Source of the DNA: Saprospiraceae bacterium
Lineage (GTDB): Bacteria; Bacteroidota; Bacteroidia; Chitinophagales; Saprospiraceae
Length of the DNA stretch: 64,000 bases
Reading direction: 5' to 3'
Assembly: GCA_016719855.1 (NCBI GenBank)
Contig: JADJYH010000006.1
Coordinates: 136,756 to 200,755 of the forward strand
The notes under the pieces were generated by a model, which made no database searches, was not told where the DNA came from, and saw only the letters and a program-made list of their open reading frames with translations. How positions within the stretch are numbered: position 1 is the stretch's first letter; every line of letters begins with the position of its first letter. Positions 29,056 through 39,488 of the stretch are shown here, piece by piece. The translations under genes and the position numbers were made by a program.

Positions 29056-30063
29056 ATGCGAGGCTATAACCAAAGAAAATTAAGCAACGCCGAATTAGAA
29101 ACCTTAAAATACCCATCCGAAACCTCCCGTTTCGCACTTGCGCTGATAGTTTGCCTGCCATTGGCGGTTGGGCTAATAGTAGCGGCGGTTTATTCCAAAG
29201 GGCTTTTGTTGTTGTATATTTTAGCGATTGTATTCTTGATATGGTTCGGCCTTTCGATAGTGAAAGCCCGCTTGGTAGCCAATGCACTAAAGGTATCCGT
29301 CAAAAATTTCCCGGAAATCAAACAAATCGTAGACGAGGTAAAATTGGTATTGGATTACCGGAGGAATGTGGATGTGTACATTGTGGAAGAAGGTAGCGTA
29401 AATGCTATGCTTGCGAGGTTTTTCGGAACCAGGTTCATTATTTTGAACTCGGAATTGGTCAGCGATATGCTGGAGGGGCAAAATATTATTCAATTGAAAT
29501 GGATAATCGGGCGATTTATCGGAGCCATGAAGACCAAGCAAATCCGCTTGGATATCCTAACCTCTTTCATTGAAAACCTGGAACAACTGCATCTTTTAAA
29601 TATTTTTCTTCTTCCATATACTAGGGCTACCCAATATTCGGGAGACAATATCGGGCTGGCGGTTTGCCAGGATCTGAACCAGGTGATGATGGCTTTTGAT
29701 AAATTTTTAGTTGGAAACGACCTGGCAAGGAGGGTCAATTTCGAGGGGGTATTGGAGCAGGGAAAGGCCATCGAAGGCAATTTCTTTACTGTATTGGCAA
29801 GGATATTTTCTCCGTTTCCGCATACAGTCAGCCGCTATTTGAACCTGTTGGCATTTGCGAAGTGGCGCTACCCGGAGCAGTTTTACGCCTATATCAGAAA
29901 GCAGAACCTTGAGATTTGCACCGACGTCGGGGTGGCTTTGCCGCATTCATATCTCAGCCATGAAATTATTGCGCAGGGACATAATACGCCTTCGGGTTCG
30001 CCACGTATCCGATACAGCAGTTCCGCAGCAAAAGCAGGGATAAGAGTGGGGAAGAAACGGTAA
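29056..30063 (+). CDS. M48 (HtpX-like) membrane protein lacking the zinc-binding residues
   Basis: Two TM helices at the N-terminus (FALALIVCLPLAVGLIVAAV and LLLLYILAIVFLIWFGLSIV) precede a region laid out like an M48 peptidase: NVDVYIVEEGSVNAMLARFF, RFIILNSELVSDML, then the metal site. Where the family has IGHELGH, this protein has IGRFIGA. Where it has EYSGDRAGL, this one has QYSGDNIGL. All three zinc ligands and the catalytic Glu are replaced while the surroundings are kept, so it is probably an inactive peptidase used as a binding module. The C-terminus is basic (AKAGIRVGKKR). It lies 45 bp after the caspase gene, same strand, probably cotranscribed. The frame is intact, so the substitutions are not a frameshift artefact. 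Confidence 0.75.
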   Translation: MRGYNQRKLSNAELETLKYPSETSRFALALIVCLPLAVGLIVAAVYSKGLLLLYILAIVFLIWFGLSIVKARLVANALKVSVKNFPEIKQIVDEVKLVLDYRRNVDVYIVEEGSVNAMLARFFGTRFIILNSELVSDMLEGQNIIQLKWIIGRFIGAMKTKQIRLDILTSFIENLEQLHLLNIFLLPYTRATQYSGDNIGLAVCQDLNQVMMAFDKFLVGNDLARRVNFEGVLEQGKAIEGNFFTVLARIFSPFPHTVSRYLNLLAFAKWRYPEQFYAYIRKQNLEICTDVGVALPHSYLSHEIIAQGHNTPSGSPRIRYSSSAAKAGIRVGKKR

Positions 30064-30125
30064 ATAAATGGTTAAATGGCTGAATGGTTTGGACATGAGC
30101 TGCCATTTAACCATTTAACCATTTG
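30062..30125. repeat. Inverted octamer repeats between convergent genes
   Basis: AAATGGTT/AAATGGCT/GAATGGTT on the left and three AACCATTT-type units on the right form a hairpin. It fills exactly the gap between the stop of the pseudo-M48 gene and the stop of the convergent gene at 30126, so it may be a two-way terminator. Confidence 0.75.
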
Positions 30126-31318
30126 TTATTTTGCAGTGATTACTACGTTGATGCTAATACTATGTTTCTCCGTTTTATAGAATACCGATTCTTTTTTGTT
30201 GAGTGATGTTTTTATTGAGGTGAGCTTAAATAAATCATTTACAAAGAACCTTATTTTTACAATTTCTTCCTGCGTGATATTAGTGTAGGTTTGTTTAAAA
30301 GAAGATTCCTTTTTTGCTTTTGAGGCAATTTCCTCGAATTTTATTATTTCTGTCAACTCAAGAGTTTCGATGGTTTTCCTCTGATTAGTTAAATATCCGA
30401 ATAACTCTTCCAAACAGGCTCTGAGCGCTGCTACTTTTACCTGCGGCATTTTTATCTTCTAATTGATAAGATTGCGTAGTGCCCACTTCTATTTTCCCAT
30501 GAATATCATTAAAATATAGTTGAAGGTCGTCTTTGTATTTTTCCTGTATTTTCGAGAATACGTTCTCATCTGCTTTAGGGGTTTCTTTCGGTTCTTCAGG
30601 GTCTTTTTTGGGTTCCTCCATATTTTGAGGAGGCGTTTGGAGAGTTTCAACACTTTCAGACTTGCCGATTTTTTCCACCTTCAAATTTATCTCAATATTA
30701 TCTTTTGGCATGTTGGGGTAAAGAAAAAATTCTACCTCGGCGGTCGAACCTGCCACTGATATGAACGTCTTGAGGTTGTATAATTTCAGAAACTCCTGTT
30801 CCAATACCGAAATGGCTCCCGATTTTATGTCCAGTTTTCTTTCTTCCTTATAAAACAGTTTACTGCTGACCACGGGCCCCCAATCAGTTCCTTTATACCC
30901 GATGATTGCCCCCGACTCTAAAAAATCCTCGGATTCGCTGCTATTTTTTATCAACTCGATGGATTTGATTTTCCATCCTTCTGTTCTATTAATGTCTTCA
31001 ACCAACTGTTTTAATACTTTGCCGAGGCTATCTAATTTTTCGTGCCGGTATTCGTCATGGAAACAGCTGTAAATAAAGCTGATACCAACTTTTCCAGTGG
31101 TTTTATCTTCTATGGAATTAGGCAACGTGCAATCCCCGGCCTTTTTTTCTTTGAGTTTTTTGCCAGTTCACCTTTTTTTGTCCAATACGGGTCCTCTTTT
31201 GACTCAGGGAAAGTTTCTTCCATAATAAATGAGCCAAAGGTGTCCCCGCTTGCCTGCGGTTGGGTTGAAAAATACAAAATGCCGCTATTGGTAGAATGTA
31301 ATTAATCATGTTGTTCAA
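30126..31318 (-). CDS. Protein of unknown function, last gene of the Ubl-JAB run (frameshifted)
   Basis: Pieces in three or four frames read as one protein of about 390 aa. The start is uncertain: ATG 31318 begins a short hydrophobic stretch (MINYILPIAAFCIF), but the neighbouring frame reads NSGILYFSTQPQASGDTFGS and continues into the body. The body contains FIMEETFPESKEDPYWTKK, then TTGKVGISFIYSCFHDEYRH, then EKLDSLGKVLKQLVEDINRT, a Pro/Glu/Lys linker, and a C-terminal region with LTEIIKFEEIASKAKKES. Breaks lie near 31140, 31265 and 30465. I recognise no family. It lies 38 bp after the vWA-FHA gene and should be the distal gene of that operon. Confidence 0.6.
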
Positions 31319-31356
31319 GATGCTATTCGATGATTGGAAAACCCTTTCAGGCAGGA

Positions 31357-33785
31357 TTATTTTGCCTTCTTGGGGTTAATTTTTATTTTGCTTATTATCG
31401 AAGGCTTTCCGCTATTGACCATGATGCCGGGTCTGCCTGTGGCAGGAATGGTTATGTTCTTGCGTCCTGCCAGGTTCTTTTGAGCTGTGCCTGTCAGCTC
31501 TCCGGCTTCCTTGGCAATCAACTGCATGATAGAAATACTATTCATGCCAAGTTGGATTTTATCCTTGTCCCGCAGCGCTGTTTTGCTGTTGATAATAGCG
31601 CCATTGACCATGACTTCACCTTCATCAGGCTCCACGAATACGGTATTTTTGCTGAAAGACAACTTTGCGTGCTTGCTTTTTACCACCGGGTCGAGCCATT
31701 TCACGTATATCTCACATTTGGGGTGGCTTCCAATGGAGATAGACTCTATGGCTGCCGACCGCAACCACTTGCTTATGGGCTTGCGTTGCCCTGAAAATTC
31801 GGCAGGGGACAGGTAAAGTATCTCGAAATCCTCTAAGTGGGCTACCACGGAATGCAATATCCCTCCCAGTAAGCCGCCATAAAATATCATGACTACTCTT
31901 GCTATGCTCGGATCAAAATATCGGAATAAACCAAGGGGTAGTAAATATGTACGGCGACAATACCAGCAATTAGCCCGCCTATTAGCCCGCTTTTTAATTC
32001 GATGGTGGAAAGCAGTGTACAAATCAGCCCGATAACCGTCCCGAATATGGTCCAACCAAGCAGATGCCCAAGATAATTGTTATTGGGCAGCACCTTTGCC
32101 GTGAGTAGTTCCTGTAAGAAGAAAATCAACATTCCAAGCACTATCGCAATAACACAACGAAGCAAAATGCGCCAGAATGAAAACATCCGACTTTGCCCCA
32201 TTTCTTCCACGATGCTTAAAGCCAGCGTGATACCAAACCCCATGGCTGCACCAAGAAAAATACTGTCATAGAGGGCTGTGGATATCTGCACATCCGTATC
32301 AAAACCTGCGGACAGCAATTCCCTTAGCCAAGGAAGGGTTATCTTGCCGCTTAATGCGAATACCCAGGAAACCAAGCCGCCCAAAGCGCCGAACCATAGC
32401 CAGTTCAAGCGGCGATACGTTCCTTTGAGAGAAAAAGCCACCTTTACTGTGCCGTTGGAAAAACTCCGCATGGTCTTTAGAAACCTCCCCTTCTCCTTTA
32501 TCCCGCAAGTATTTCCAGGTTTCAAGCAGCATTACTTTTTCTCCCACTACCACTATCTCGTCCTGGTCTTCTATCGGGGTTAGGGTCAGGGGGTCACGGC
32601 TGGTGACGTTGGCTCGTTTCACTTCGTAGTATCGGCGGATATAGTGTTTCTTAAAGTAATAGTTGTTGTACATGGGGATGGCAATCACCAAAGCTCCCAG
32701 CAGCAACCCTACCCAAACCAATCCTATCGCAAATACAGCCCACGCTCATCGAAGTGGAAAGTTCGGGGCTTTTCAAAGAACTGCCCAAAATGGCGTTTTT
32801 GGAAGCATGGAGAGAGATGTTCTTATTGTTGTACCAAATATCGAATTGCCTAGTCTCTTTACCATAATCAGGGTTGGTTTTAGATGGGGCAACAAGCAAA
32901 ACCACATTGCTCGTGAGCGTCTTTGCCATGAAATTCAGCGTTTTCTCAAGTTTATCCGGCGCTTCTCCGAAGTTGTGAAAATCGTTTGGGTTGCGGGTAG
33001 CGTTCACAACGCTGCTTAGAAAGGACTCCTTTGCGTCCTTGCCTATTCCGATGGTGTATATTCTGAAGGATTCGTCAAGCCCCCTGACAATATCCAGTAA
33101 TTCACTTTCCCTGATGGTGTCTATTTTGCCGGGACCTTTATATATCGGGTTATCTCTTATATCGTTCTTTCCGTCCGTTACTAATATTAATGCCTTTTCG
33201 CCTTGCACATTTTTTAGTTCTTCAATTTTTACTTTCATTGCACGATGCAAGTCAGTGTCATTTTCCTTCCTAGACTCAACAGACCCAACCACCGATTCGA
33301 AATTATCTGCCCTTAGCTGCCTGCTCCCCGATTGCGTCGTGGAACCAAGCGAAATTCACTTTTGCCGTCTTTAATGCCTCAATACTTAAAGTGCTACGGA
33401 TGGCATCCTGCGCTTTTTTCAGTTTATTGTCGTGTATATTTCTCATGCTCCCGCTCAGGTCGAGCAGGAAAAGCACGGTCAGGTTTTTTTGGGGAATCAA
33501 GACCCCCGGCTTGCCGGTTTGGTCGGAGGTCTTACTGCCCAACAAATCACGAATTCGAGCGTATCTACGCTGCCATCCAAAGTTTCGTAATCCGAACTTT
33601 GGAAGCATCATTTCAAAGGCTCCTTCTTTGTTTAGCGCCGTAACGAAGAATATCAAGCCACGATGCTCCTCACTTGCCTCGATACTGTCAATAGTAAAAA
33701 CCTCGCTTTTCTGTTGCGCCTCAGTCCTTGTAAGGCTGAAAAAGAAAATGAAGAAGACGGTCAGGTAAAAAAGGATTTGTTTCAT
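31357..33785 (-). CDS. vWA domain, about seven TM helices, C-terminal FHA domain (frameshifted)
   Basis: A signal peptide (YLTVFFIFFFSLTRTEAQ) is followed by a vWA domain with MIDAS motif LFLLDLSGSMRN, the later LILVTDGKND, and RIYTIGIGKDAKES. One TM (WVGLLLGALVIAIPMYNN), a charged loop of about 90 residues, and six more TM helices (e.g. WLWFGALGGLVSWVFALSG, GAAMGFGITLALSIV, LLGWTIFGTVIGLICTLL) follow. The end is an FHA domain: SISIGSHPKCEIYV, SKHAKLSF, VMVNGAII, LRDKDKIQLG. Frame breaks are near 33305, 32720, 32445 and 31930. Seven TM segments would put vWA outside and FHA, which binds phosphothreonine in known members, in the cytoplasm. This could relay an envelope signal to a phospho-dependent step. 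It lies 11 bp after the second JAB gene. Confidence 0.8.
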
Positions 33786-33796
33786 GCCTTTGTTTT

Positions 33797-34433
33797 TTAG
33801 TGCATGTTATTGAGATGCCCAGCTATTGTTTTCCAGGCGACCCAATGTTTAAAGTCTGCTTTATTGTTTACTTGCCCGGATTTCTTCCGGGAAAAAATGC
33901 CCGTATCGAAATTTTCCGTCAAGGTGTCCAGCACGATGGCAACCTGGAAGGGTCTCGTATAGAACAATTCGTGTGTTTTTTTCAAGTCAATATCCGACAA
34001 GTAAGGCGTGTGCCCCGGATGGGTATGGAACCAGCCGAGGAGCACATTACCTAGGTATTCGTCCATCATCTTGTCGAGCAAGATATTCGCCTCGCTCCCT
34101 AATTTCAGATAGACCGGGCTTTGAGCATCCGCCTTTTGCCGGGCAAAAATGGTGGATGGCGATTTCGTAATCCCCGTTTTCCACCACCACATATTTGCCG
34201 AGCAGGTATCCTCCAACCTCGTCCACTTGCGAGGGCAATTTGCCGGTCAAACTTTCGGAAGACCAGTCCAAAATAGCTTCCACACATGCCCGGTGCAAAA
34301 AAACTCCCGCAATTACTGTGTCCGCAACATAATCGCCTAAGCGGATATCGAAGTATTCGTCACTGCTCCTGATTGCCTGGAAATCGGCGGTGTCCAATTC
34401 TCTTTTTCGGATGTTTAAGGTCATTCCCATCAT
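33797..34433 (-). CDS. JAB/JAMM (Mov34-like) isopeptidase, soluble (one frameshift)
   Basis: About 210 aa. Starts at ATG 34433, directly after the stop of the upstream JAB gene; ATG 34424 is also possible. The N-terminal part has DEVGGYLLGKYVV, with the family Glu and the GG-L-LG turn. The C-terminal part, in another frame after a break near 34130, has LGWFHTHPGHTPYLSDID: H-x-H-x7-S-x2-D is complete. JAMM proteases cut isopeptide bonds after ubiquitin-like proteins using zinc. No TM is present, unlike its neighbour. Placement next to E1, E2 and Ubl genes suggests Ubl deconjugation or maturation. Confidence 0.88.
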
Positions 34434-34434
34434 G

Positions 34435-36890
34435 TCATGCCCCGTGTTTGTACCAGCGCCGGACATCGGTCCATCGCAGCCAGTCGGTTTTTTTGCCTTC
34501 GGCGTTGTTCAGTACGCCCTGGTTTTTCCAGGTAAAAAAACCGGTCTGGAAATGGGGGTTGTTGTCGCTTTGCAAGCTATCTAATTCCATCGCAATATGG
34601 TACGGCTCTTTAAACCATGTTTGGTGGATGTTCTGGTCAGGTCTCGACAGGAACAACCCATGCCCCGGGTGGGTATGAAACCATCCCATCAATTTATAGC
34701 CTTCATCTTCATAATACCCTGTTTGCTTTTCCAATTTGCTCCATGCCTTGGACCCAAACGAAATTTGATAAACCCCAAAGTCTTCAGATTCGATGTTGAC
34801 AAACCGTTCTAAAGAAACCTGGTATTTCCCGGTATGCTGGTTTTTCTCTGCTTTTCCCAGCAAGAACCCGCCAATTTCCGGTATCTCGGCATTCCGCATG
34901 TTTAGTAGCAGGTTGTTGTCGTTAAATACAAATTCGTCTATGCGGGCAGCGCAGGCATCATGGATAAAAATATCGGAAACCTGTGACTCTCGCCACCAAT
35001 CGGACAGGGGGATGGGGAAATATTTTTCAGCATCGTGGATGAATGTAGGGGGGTATTGGATTTTCGACCAGCGGCTTTCGGCGGAAGAGGAGGCAGTTAC
35101 TTCCCGTTTCGGTGCCGGAAGGGACGATGTCTCTTTTATCCCGCTTGCGGCATCTTTCGTTTTATTAATGGTGATTTTTGGGCGACCATCGGCGGCGCTA
35201 CTGGCTGCCGCACCGGCTGCGTCGGCGTTTCCGGTATCCGGAAACTGCTGCTGGCGTTTTTGCTCAAAGTTTCGGACAAATTCCTCTTTCTCCTTTTGGC
35301 GGCTTTTTGCCTTACTTTTTATTACCAAAAATGTAAACGCCGCCAGGGTTAATATGAGCACTCCTATGATTATAATGTAAATTGGGTCAATAGGAGCGAT
35401 GGACACTGGCTTGTCATACTTTACGGCTTCTGTTTTCCTGAATCCCGGAGCACTACGTCATAATCGTTGCCGGATTTCAAAGCTGAGACATCACTAAGGT
35501 CTAATCTATAGTCAGGAACGGCCTCAATGTCTTTTCATCTACGATGATATTATCCAATTCTAAAAGCGACCGAATAAGGTGGATGACCGCCCGTGATGGA
35601 TTTTATTTCGAGGATATTTCCCGTAAATGAAAAGATGCCTGCGAGTGGTAATTTAGTTCGGTCTATTTCCAAAAACTTGTTCCTGCTTCCAGACTTGACT
35701 AGCAGCTTTACTATCTTCCCAAACGGTATCACAACCTCATATTTTGTATTTGCGAGGGTTTTGATTGGCAAGTCAGGCAAGCCGCCTAAGTCGGAAACAG
35801 ACACTTCCGGTTTCTCGCTTCCATATACTCCGCCTACGGTGATTACTTGTTTGGTTTTTTCGTCCACATAATCAACTTCCAATGGGCAGACCCGGTTGAG
35901 TTCTGCCTGCGCCTCGTCTTTGAATTTCCCATTCGGGAATTGGCTCAAGTAGCCAAAAGGCTTCGCAGTCACCGGTTTTTTTTTGGAATCCCAAGCTTTT
36001 TTTATCCAGGTCGGCGGGTTCTGGTTTCGGTTTAGAAGGCTGTTTTGAGTCCTTTTCTTCTTTTTCTTTAGCAGCAGCAGCTTTAGCAGCAGCAGTTTCA
36101 GCAGCAGCAGCAATCAGATTTTGTATTTCATTAGATAATTCGTGGTACTTACTTATCAGTTGAAAGTCTTTTACCTTTCCGTGATATTTTCTCTGATAGT
36201 CGCTTGTTAACTTTTTCAACCGTTCTAAATCATTTGCCCCGGTTGAGAGCTCTATTTTGATTGCGTTTAACAAGTCGGCAGCATCATTTTCAAGTTGTTC
36301 TTGTTTAGTATCTACCTTTGGCTCGTTATCCACCACCTCGTTATTTGGTTTGATGCCTGGTACCTTCCCTGGTTTTATTTTGAATTTGAATTCGATTTTT
36401 CCTGCTCCTCCGAATGTTGTTCCATTGGTTACTTTGAAATTGATGCGAACGTTACAAATTCCATCACCATTCTTGTTTACTAGGAGTTTGATATCGCCTC
36501 TGTCTTTGGAGTCAAACTTTGCGCCTTTCTGGGCAACTTTCGTCTTACCATCACTGACCATCTTGACTCCATTTAAGCTATTGTGGTTCCCTATTTGGGC
36601 ATCAATGTGATAGTTATCTTGATGTTCTCCTTTTTAAATTTCACATTATTTATTCGGGCAATGAACGTTGCTTCCTCAAATTTGGACATATCAATTGTGC
36701 CACCATCTGGCAGCACGTTCCCTGGAACATCTTTTTCACCTTCGACCGCATTGGCTGATAAAAGAAACTGAACATCAACAGAGCCGATTTCATTCCCATT
36801 GCCTCTTAATATCACCTTTTCCTGTGCAGTCACCACCATAGGCGAACCAACAATTATCAAAACCACCAATGCAACAAAAATCCTTTTCAT
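34435..36890 (-). CDS. Sensor-like paralogue 2 fused through a TM to a JAB/JAMM domain (frameshifted)
   Basis: ATG 36890 starts a signal peptide (IFVALVVLIIVGSPMVVTAQ), then the same periplasmic modules as paralogue 1: DVQFLLSANAVEGEKDVPGN, DRGDIKLLVNKNGDGICNVR, an Ala/Lys/Glu-rich linker, YLSQFPNGKFKDEA, ITVGGVYGSEKPEVSVSD, TGGHPPYSVAF and YDVVLRDSGK. Adding one A to the run near 35430 leads directly into TEAVKYDKPVSIAPIDPIYI, the TM IIIIGVLILTLAAFTFLVI, a charged linker, and a JAB domain with PEIGGFLLGK and MGWFHTHPGHGLFLSRPD, a complete JAMM motif. The JAB frame alone has only a GTG start inside the TM, which supports fusion. About five frame breaks are present (near 36590, 35985, 35545, 35515, 35430). 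The JAB part would be cytoplasmic. Confidence 0.75.
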
Positions 36891-36901
36891 AGTACTATGA
36901 T

Positions 36902-37973
36902 TTAGAAGTAAATGTATTTTTTGTAAAGCCAGAATCCGCCCCCCATCAAAAGCCCAAGGCCAAGAATCCCGATGCTCGCCCAAAGCCAGGCGGGCAAGGT
37001 TGTTTTGTCAAAATCAAGTTGCTTCGGAGTGATTATATGCTTCCCTGCCTCGTCCGTTACACAAAAAGGTAGCGTCCTGGGGCAAGGCGAGTGGAATCGA
37101 AGGGTATGGAATGAGGCGAGCCTGCGCCTAATTCCTTGCGGAACAGCATAGCGTCGGGGGCATCCAGCCCCGCTACTTCCAAAAAACAAGGCGACACATT
37201 GCTGATCAAGCCTTGTATTTGAATGGCGTCGTCGGCAAACACTATTTTCGGCGCTGCTACTGGCTCTTTTTCTTTGCCGGGTATTTCCTTACAGAAGAGT
37301 CGGCTGGCACACCGGGGCTTTCCTTTTTCTCCGAAGGTACCTTGTTTTCAATTGCTTTCACAAGCACGGCTTGTTGCTCGCCTTCGGTCGTATCGGGCTT
37401 GGCGTAGGCACTTCCTTTTGGTATTATCACAAAAGGAAAGGATACTGGGAAGGGATACCTTTCGCCGGATTCAGCGTCAACGATTGCGCACGAGAGCTGG
37501 ATTTTTCCTTCCTGCGGTTTTCGGGGGAACTGCCCGAGCCTGTACTCGATATTCCCAAAGGTCTTGTCTTTCAAACCATTCCTTTCGCCAATGACCAAGT
37601 TATTTTGCCGGACGATCAGCAATTGCAAAGGAAAAACCTGGCTTTTCGCTTGCTCCTCTGCCGTTATTTCTAAGAAAAACCTGTTTTTGTGTTGTTCAGC
37701 CTGAAACTTCAAGCCCGAGAATTGCAAGGAAATGACCGTATTTTTGTATTTGTTCAAATCTACGTGGAAATCGAGGGATTGCATGAGGTGGGATTCGATT
37801 TTCCCTTCGCCATTCAATTCTTTGGTAACAACGGAATATTTCGCAGTCATTTGTCCTTTATCGCTCCCGTTCTTCCCATAAGAAAATTCAATGACATGCT
37901 GCCCCGCCAGACGGAAGCAAGGCAGGCAAAACAAGGCAAGAATGCAAAAAAATAGGTGGACAGCTTTTTTCAT
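36902..37973 (-). CDS. Exported protein with C-terminal TM anchor, unknown function (frameshifted)
   Basis: ATG 37973 opens a signal peptide (AVHLFFCILALFCLPCFRLA). The extracytoplasmic part contains beta strands (EFSYGKNGSDKGQMTAKYSV, LQLLIVRQNNLVIGERNG, RLGQFPRKPQEGKIQLSCAI), a Lys/Pro-rich linker, then in other frames a region with IQIQGLISNVSPCFLEVAGL, and a closing TM (WLWASIGILGLGLLMGGGFWLYK). Frame breaks are near 37250 and 37080. It has the same topology as the paralogous sensors but no clear sequence relation. It sits 6 bp after paralogue 3 and 11 bp before the sensor-JAB gene, so is surely cotranscribed. Function unknown. Confidence 0.7.
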
Positions 37974-37979
37974 TTCGGG

Positions 37980-39475
37980 TCAAATTTGGAAAAGCTTTCC
38001 TTTCATTAATAAAAAACCTGCCGCCAAAGGGCAATGGGCAACAGCCAAATCCATTTGGATCCATGTTTCGCAGCCATGGCGGAGGCGTGTAATGACAACT
38101 TGCCCAAGTCAACAGCCACTTTCCTCACGTCCATCAATTGGAGGGTGACGCCCTCGCCATTCATTCCCCATTCAGCAAGGAGAAGGGTATATTCGGAGAC
38201 ATTGCCGATTTCAAGGGTCTTGACAGGGCTGCCATCTTTAAAAGCCACGACAGAATAGGGAGGCTTGCCCCCGGCTACTTGGAATATCCTGAACCCGTCT
38301 TTTCCCTTTTTTTCGCATTTGGCGGTCAGCTCTGGGAAGGCGTTGCCCAAAGAGATGCTTGCCTGTTTTCCGCCCAAAGAGACCACCATGACCGTGCTAC
38401 GCTCTTCAGGCAAGGTGGCAAGGAGCCAGTTGTTCGGCACCCATTCGTGTTTAATGGCATAGTCTTTATTGTCCGAAAATTCGACGTCGGGCATTTTCGT
38501 GCCTATCCCTTGTCTAAATTGGATGCTGAACTGGTCGCCGATTTTTATCGGCGCATCATATTGGAAGGGTTCAAGTTCCTTTAATTTGTTGCGAGCTTTT
38601 GACACGTTTCTCCCGCTGGGATATTCTTTCAGATAGGCCTTGTAGGATAGGTTATCCCCTTTCCTTGCCGCACGGGTATAGGCTGCGTCGTCCAAGTCTA
38701 ATTTCGGGGCAGATTTGGGCTTTGTGACATTCGCCTTTTTCAAGCTATAATCAGGGGTGAGCAAATCCTCCAAGTTGCCATTGTTCATGATTTCATAGGC
38801 AATGGTGCAAGATAATTCTTCCATTTCTTTATCACTCGTCGTCGAACGCCCCTCTATAAGAAACTCTGCCGCCAGGATTTGGTCTTCTGTCATGTCCCCG
38901 GCATCTATCATGAAAAAGGCCGCGACTCTGGCAAGCCCCAACAGGCACTCTGCCTCAATTGCTTCCTGCCCGTCCTCGTAATTCACCTGACAACCTCGTT
39001 TCTTGATAGCTGCGATAATCGGAATGCCGGTGGATATGGATTCTTTCAATGCTGTGAAGCCAAAATTCAATTCTATGGAACCCTTGTCGGTCAGGGTTCT
39101 TCCGGAGGTGGTGAGCATGCTCATCCCGTCCATGCGTCCCACCAATTCGATCAGGCCAGGGGAGAATTCCAATTCCAGTTCCTCATTATGTTTCCTCGAT
39201 GCCCAACTGAGTTTATTGATTTTTACGGTAATGCGAAGGTCATTGAAGTCGGAGGAAATATAGCTGATGACTTTTGGCACGTCGAGCTTGTTGGTGAGTC
39301 TGTTGTTAATTTCGGTATTCAGCTTGCTTTTTCGGCTATCTATGAAATTGAAATCTGCCTGAAAAGAACCTTTGTACTCCTCCCCGTTAATCACATAGCA
39401 AAAACGGACATGCTTAGTCTGGGCAAAGCAGCCCAAGCTAAACATGAGTATCGCAAATATGAAAGACAGTTTCAT
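37980..39475 (-). CDS. Sensor-like membrane protein, paralogue 3 (one frameshift)
   Basis: ATG 39475 starts a signal peptide (LSFIFAILMFSLGCFAQ). The protein is about 498 aa: an N-terminal domain (VRFCYVINGEEYKGSFQADF, DKGSIELNFGFTALKES), a helical domain of its own (CLLGLARVAAFFMIDAG, MEELSCTIAYEIMN), one helical repeat (YKAYLKEYPSGRNVSKARNK), then the beta domain shared with the other paralogues (VAGGKPPYSVVAFKDG, LQLMDVRKVAVDLG). It ends in a TM once a missing T near 38035 is restored (WIWLLPIALLAAGFLLM). It is first of the membrane proteins after the conjugation genes. An envelope-sensing role is inference from topology. Confidence 0.72.
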
Positions 39476-39488
39476 AAGCACATAACGA

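Noticed and set aside
34435..36890. Programmed ribosomal frameshifting at the sensor-JAB junction
   Set aside because: There are about five breaks in the same gene and comparable breaks in housekeeping genes, so a programmed site is not needed; no slippery heptamer with downstream structure was evident.
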